The notes under the pieces: generated by a model
The model's database searches: none
The model's input: only the letters and a program-made list of their open reading frames with translations
Told to the model about the DNA's origin: nothing
Assembly: GCA_028564705.1 (NCBI GenBank)
Contig: JAPXFQ010002804.1
Span: 1,984,001-2,048,000 of the forward strand
Direction: 5' to 3'
Origin: Apricaphanius iberus
Lineage: Eukaryota > Chordata > Actinopteri > Cyprinodontiformes > Aphaniidae
DNA: 64,000 nt
Position numbers and translations under genes: made by a program
Shown: positions 59,640 through 64,000 of the stretch, piece after piece
How positions within the stretch are numbered: the first letter of the stretch is position 1
How the letters are laid out: every line of letters starts with the position of its first letter

Positions 59640-60130
59640 CAGAAATTAAGGTTTAAAAAAACTGTCTGTGTGGAATTAATTACCTCCACCAAGTAGGTTA
59701 TGTCCAACTAGTGCTGTTTTCAAACGCTCAATTCCCTGAGAATTATCTATTTAAAGCAACATGACGAGCACATCAGTCTCTCTTTCATCGCTTGGAACTA
59801 GCGAAGAGGTAAAAATGTGTTTATGGCGAAACTTTTTTGCATTTCTAGTGGAAATCAATGTTTTAATAGCGGGCGTGTACATAATTTTCCTCAGATAAAA
59901 CGTTGATAAAATCAGCGGCGGGCTTCCAAGTCAAGTTGGAAAGTGATCAACGGGTCTTGTCCACAGCAAAAACCCTTTTAATGGCTGGAGCCCGCTCTAG
60001 AAGGCACTGAGTTGGACAGTCCTTTGATAAAAAATATTTTAAAAAGAAGTTGCGTTTGTTACCTATTTCTAATGATATATTAACACTGTTACTTGACAGC
60101 AATGCTTCAATTTATTAATTACTTAACTGA
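59640..60130. other. Intergenic stretch, no recognised feature
   Basis: I see no gene or repeat that I can support. Confidence 0.45.
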
Positions 60131-60139
60131 TCATTGAAT

Positions 60140-60935
60140 ACTGCAGCAGTTCAAGTTCCTCTCCTGCCTTGCGGAACTTCCCGCCCTATATGACAGCTGT
60201 GTGCAAATGCTCCGTTGATGGAGCTACACAAACCAAATGCTCAATCAGTGTTTGCCTATTTTTGAAATGGCATTGTTAACTGCCACATTCAGGTCATGTC
60301 CTAAGCAATTTAGCCATGGCCAGTCAAGAGCCCTAATAGCATTCACAGTATTAGCTCAGTTGTGACTCCTAATATAAGGCATCAAGTTCAAAGCTGACCA
60401 CATATCTGTTGTCAGCACAACGTTAGTTTTTTGTAGCTCATTACTAATATTCACACAGGCTTTATTGTAGAAATCAGGTATTGCTGTTTTTTGAAAAATA
60501 TTTACGTCCAGGCAACACGTATTGTCTGTCAAAACTTTACACCAACTCTACAAATGACTCCATTTTGACACTGAAATGACATAATTTCCTTCGAGATTTA
60601 TTTAGACTGCCAAAGTGCACTGTGTCCATCTGGCGCTGTCTTTTTCGTATTTAGAAAATTTAGTAAAATAACTTTTTTTGCTGCTGACAAGCTTTTCCTG
60701 TAGTTATTGATGGAGCTGAAGCATTTGGTGATAATGTAGCACACTCAGCAGGATGTAAATGCCCATACAAGTTCGTTGTGTTAGTCCTTTAATGGCATGA
60801 GACATCTGCACAAGCAGCAAACCACTTTGGTTACATCCTGTGGTTTACCTTTTTCATCCCCTTTAAAGCCAGAGTAATCCAAAAGAGAAGAATTAGTATT
60901 TTTTTTTCCGGGCAATTAGTTCCTCCTTTTGGGGA
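60140..60935 (-). pseudogene. hAT transposase with BED finger, decayed
   Basis: Read on the minus strand, 60920-60790 gives a BED finger: YSGFKGDEKGKP, then TKVVCCLC with the CxxC pair. The catalytic region follows at 60510-60150: PDFYNKACVNIS, LTTDMWSAL with the first catalytic Asp, and later ANTVNAIRALDWPWLNCLGH and LNVAVNNAI. In hAT proteins 'TTD-WSS' precedes 'DN--N---A...CF-H-LNL', so the two blocks are correct in order. About 100 residues between them are deleted and a stop lies between. The C-terminal dimerisation domain is absent. It is a fossil. Confidence 0.7.
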
Positions 60936-61019
60936 TTTTTGTGCTTTAATTGAGCAAATCAGCCAGTGTGCATTTACTTTGCTCCGTCCACAAAAAAGTC
61001 AAACGTCACCTGCGCAAAT

Positions 61020-63675
61020 AAAAAATATCAGTTAGGAAACTTTTACATATCTCCCAACCTTAGTACCTACTGCCAGGGCTGGATTATCATTGCAGGGGCC
61101 CCTGGGCACATTATGTTTAAGAGCCTCCACCCACCGCTTCCCACCAATAGCAACTTTTAGACATTTTACAACATTGTCAATAACTAATTCACCTACTTAT
61201 GTAAATACATAATCATTTAACTCCAAGTCAGGATTGTTTCATAATATAATCACAAACGCACCTGATGATTTTCCTGTTCTGCCTCACTCCTTCCTTCTCT
61301 CTTTTACTGTCCTGTGTCTTTTTGCCTCTTTCTCTGTCTCTCTTTCTTCCTCTCAGTGCTCCTGTCTCTTCTTCTGTCTGTAATAACAAAAATGTTATCA
61401 ATAATCTGTGGCGTCTCTTGGGGACGGTCGAGTCCTACTATCAAACCCCCACAGAAAGTGATGCGGCTCGTTTTGCCAAGTTCACAAGTTGGTTGTGAAG
61501 CATGAAATAAGTTTATAATTTGTATTAAAATATTGGAATGGCATACTGTATATCACATTTACGCTCTGTGGGATAGAAAGGTGTAGCCCTCTAATATACT
61601 AGTTAGCACCCAAAACAATACTAATACATTTTTTAAATTAATTTCATTGGTTTCATTTAGCACATTGATTTAAAAAAAAAACAAAAAAAACACCCTACAG
61701 ATTAAACACATGTTATCTACCTGTGGACTTTAACATCATTCAAGGACTTTGAGAGATTATTATAGCCTTGAAGGGGATTTATTGAAAGATTATACAGTTA
61801 TTGAAAAGTTTTCAGTGGTAGCAAATCTAAATTTTTTATACATTTCATGTATAAATGTGGCTCATTTAATTTTGAATCAATATTAAATTAATCACATACA
61901 ATACCAAGTAGCTGCCCGATTTTGAAAAGGCTGAGATTCCTTTCAATAAAATCCTGTTGCGGGTGCTTTCTGTAAGTGATCCCCATAGGGCAGGGTTTTT
62001 AGAGAAAGAGGCATTACCTTGTATTGTTCGCTCTTCATATGTAGCTGTTTCATTTTCTCTGGTAAGGTTAGTTGCCGCTGTTAGCTCAGGCTGGACATCC
62101 CTGGTAGAATGCGATGCTTCAAAGCTAACGTTGCTGCTGGCTAGCTCAAATCCTCCTCCTCATTTCTAGCTTTTTTGAAAAAGCTTCTAATTGGCAGAAT
62201 ATTTTGTATAGCAGCTGCTTCTTTTTCCTCCCTTTACTTTTCCCCCGCTGGGCTTTCTGTTGATGTTACTGACGTCCATTTTTGGCTTGCAGATCCACTA
62301 CGTATACAATATGTATGTAGGGTATGTATATATGTATTGTGTGTATGTAATATGTGTATATGGAAACCCCCCTGCTAAGCCCCCCACCATTACCATTAGC
62401 CAATCTACACAGTGCATTGCCACCTGCTGCCAATCATTACCTGTCAAGTCGCAAACTGACATATAAGGGAGACAATCACAAGAGTCCATTTTTTGTAAAC
62501 CTTTATTTTATTTTGATTGGACAATTATAAAAATTAAGACTAAAGTCTTATTTGGGATTTTTTATGTTGCAGCAAAAAATTATTCTGCCGGCAGAGGGCC
62601 CCTGCCAAGGTTGCCCATTTGGTAGATCCGGGTCAGCCTACTATGCTCGTCTCTCCTCAGTGTGACTTAGCCTTACTCTGCCATACTTGGATTGGTTATG
62701 TAATGTGGTGCGTGGTAGTAAAAATCGTAGCTACACAACACATTTAACAAAAGAGCAATAGAGGACAAGGTAGAGATTTTCAACATTCTGCTTAGTCTGC
62801 GGCTTTTGTCAGACTTCAAAAACGAGACTACCAGAAAAGGCTAGGGCCTCAGGGAGAAACATTCTGGAGATGTACAGGAGAGTGGGGGACATCATAAAGC
62901 AACATGAAGTGGATACAACTGGACTATTTGTAAAGGTAAGCTAATGCTAATGCTAGCCTGCTGTAGTGGGCTATAAATACACTAACGACAAGCATAAAAA
63001 CTATGTAGATGAAGATGAATTAAGGTTTAGTAATATGTATGCTGTGTGTGTTTCTAATGACTGTCCTATAAACTCATGACAGCAGGTGTTGGCATTTAAC
63101 CAGCCTCTATATATTAAGATTGAATTCTTTCGGCATACTGAAGGGAGGAAGGTGTTACGTTCTGAAAGGTTATGACTGTGACATCCAACTTATTATGTCT
63201 GTGGGTCTGATATGCTGCTCTGAATAACCCATGACAATCATGGAGAGTCATCATGAGAAGAACATCTTGCAAACATTACTATGGATGTTGACAGTGACAA
63301 CAATAAATACATTGGTTTTTAAAATGTCTCCACCTTTGTTGTATCCAGATTAAGCACTACTGTATGACAAGGTATATGTCAAAACTGCAATACAAATCCT
63401 ACAGTTAGCTATGTATCATATATATATTTTAGTCCTTATTAATCCTTACAAATTTGTCATATTTTACCCAGGAGTTCACAACCTGTGGCTGAATGCTGTA
63501 TATTTTAAAAATAGAAGTAAAGTTAGGCTTTTCCATCATTTATACAATTCACTTTTATATTGCAGCTCAAGACACATTTAAATTCATAGCAGCCAGGGAA
63601 AAATATGTGATCTGACTTTAAAACATTGCTGGTCTCTGATCTATTAGATATAATTCTGGCAAATAAAATGAACTA
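61020..63675. other. Unassigned DNA, perhaps a large degraded hAT-like element in part
   Basis: 'ccagggctggattatcattgcaggggcccctgggca' (61073-61108) and 'cagagggcccctgccaagg' (62592-62610) resemble ends of hAT-type elements carrying 'ggggcccc', but I could not pair them base by base and found no duplication. No coding region is supported. The rest is AT-rich with nothing recognised. Confidence 0.3.
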
Positions 63676-63678
63676 TTC

Positions 63679-64000
63679 TGTTGAGGCGAGCGGTGTAGTT
63701 TCCTTCTGCTCTCGGTGTGTTTTGAGAAATGTAGAGCTTAGACACTTTCGTTTTCGCACACTTCTTTATTCCTTGCTTACTTGAGTGTACACTTAGTTGC
63801 GACATCTGAACAGCTCACAAAATACATCTTCACGTCGTCTTTCGTCAGACTCCGAACACATACACAACATGGAGGAGCGGGACATCAACAGGTCATGAAA
63901 ACTACCGTAATACCAAACGTAAAAACGCACCTCAACATTTATTCCCCCCAGGTTACCGTAGCACATGGAGTAAGGGCGCACTTTTATATGTAACTCAACA
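63679..64000 (-). mobile_element. LTR (solo or 3' LTR) at the window edge
   Basis: In the minus direction the segment begins TGTTGAG at base 64000 and ends CTCAACA at 63679, a perfect 7-bp inverted TG...CA pair. It contains a TATA-like 'catataaaag' ~12 nt from its start and an AATAAA near 63760, in correct order. No element interior is visible to the left, so it is a solo LTR or the 3' LTR of an element lying beyond the window. The second target-site repeat would be outside the window; the inner one would be 'ttct' or 'attct'. Confidence 0.55.

Noticed and set aside
1..64000. A previously undescribed multi-gene defence or metabolic system
   Set aside because: I searched for clusters of unknown intact frames on both strands. 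Every long intact or nearly intact frame is LINE-encoded or a composition artefact; nothing supports a novel gene system.

Overview
This window looks like non-coding DNA from a ray-finned (teleost) fish. It is AT-rich, has no convincing host exon, tRNA, rRNA or CRISPR array, and is packed with repeat families typical of fish: L1/Tx1-like LINEs, L2/Maui-like LINEs, CR1/Rex1-like LINEs, a Penelope-like element, hAT, Tc1 and piggyBac transposon fossils, MITEs, a tRNA-derived SINE and an LTR. Family names come from recognising protein motifs and tails by eye; no database was searched.

The dominant element is one L1/Tx1-like LINE present four times. Copy A (1-1305, minus) runs off the left edge. 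Copy B (16944-27250, minus) is full length: it has a 16-bp target-site duplication, a 5' UTR with promoter-like sites, an intact ORF1, an ORF2 broken by one deletion frameshift, an unusually long GC-rich 3' UTR and a 32-nt A tail. Copy C (29484-35058, plus) is 5'-truncated, has a 9-bp duplication and two nonsense codons. Copy D (54823-55770, plus) is only the last ~0.95 kb, with an 8-bp duplication. Copy B itself carries a CR1/Rex1-like LINE (24269-25881) between ORF1 and ORF2. B and C form a large inverted repeat.

Region by region: 1-9900 holds L1 copy A, a BED-finger hAT fragment, a Tc1 trace, L2 and Rex1 pieces, a MITE, a compound foldback element and the 3' end of a Penelope-like element. 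9900-16900 has a MITE with minisatellite-like arms, an L2 3' UTR, a split Tc1-like fossil and a possible solo LTR. 16900-35100 is the L1 B/C block. 35200-44300 has a Gypsy-like leader, a TTAA-flanked MITE, two related hAT ends, a Rex1 piece and a piggyBac fossil. 44300-53600 has two L2 elements, one interrupted by a hAT-like insertion with an 8-bp duplication. 54100-55900 is a nested set: a hAT-like MITE containing a SINE and L1 copy D. 58100-64000 holds a hAT MITE, a second copy of the TTAA MITE, a BED/hAT transposase pseudogene and an LTR ending exactly at the window edge.

Apart from L1 ORF1, every coding region I could recognise is a pseudogene. The relations between genes are therefore those of nested insertions, not of a pathway. 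Stretches at about 36800-39500, 48830-50690 and 55930-58090 show no recognisable repeat and may be old unique intergenic or intronic DNA with regulatory elements; that is inference.
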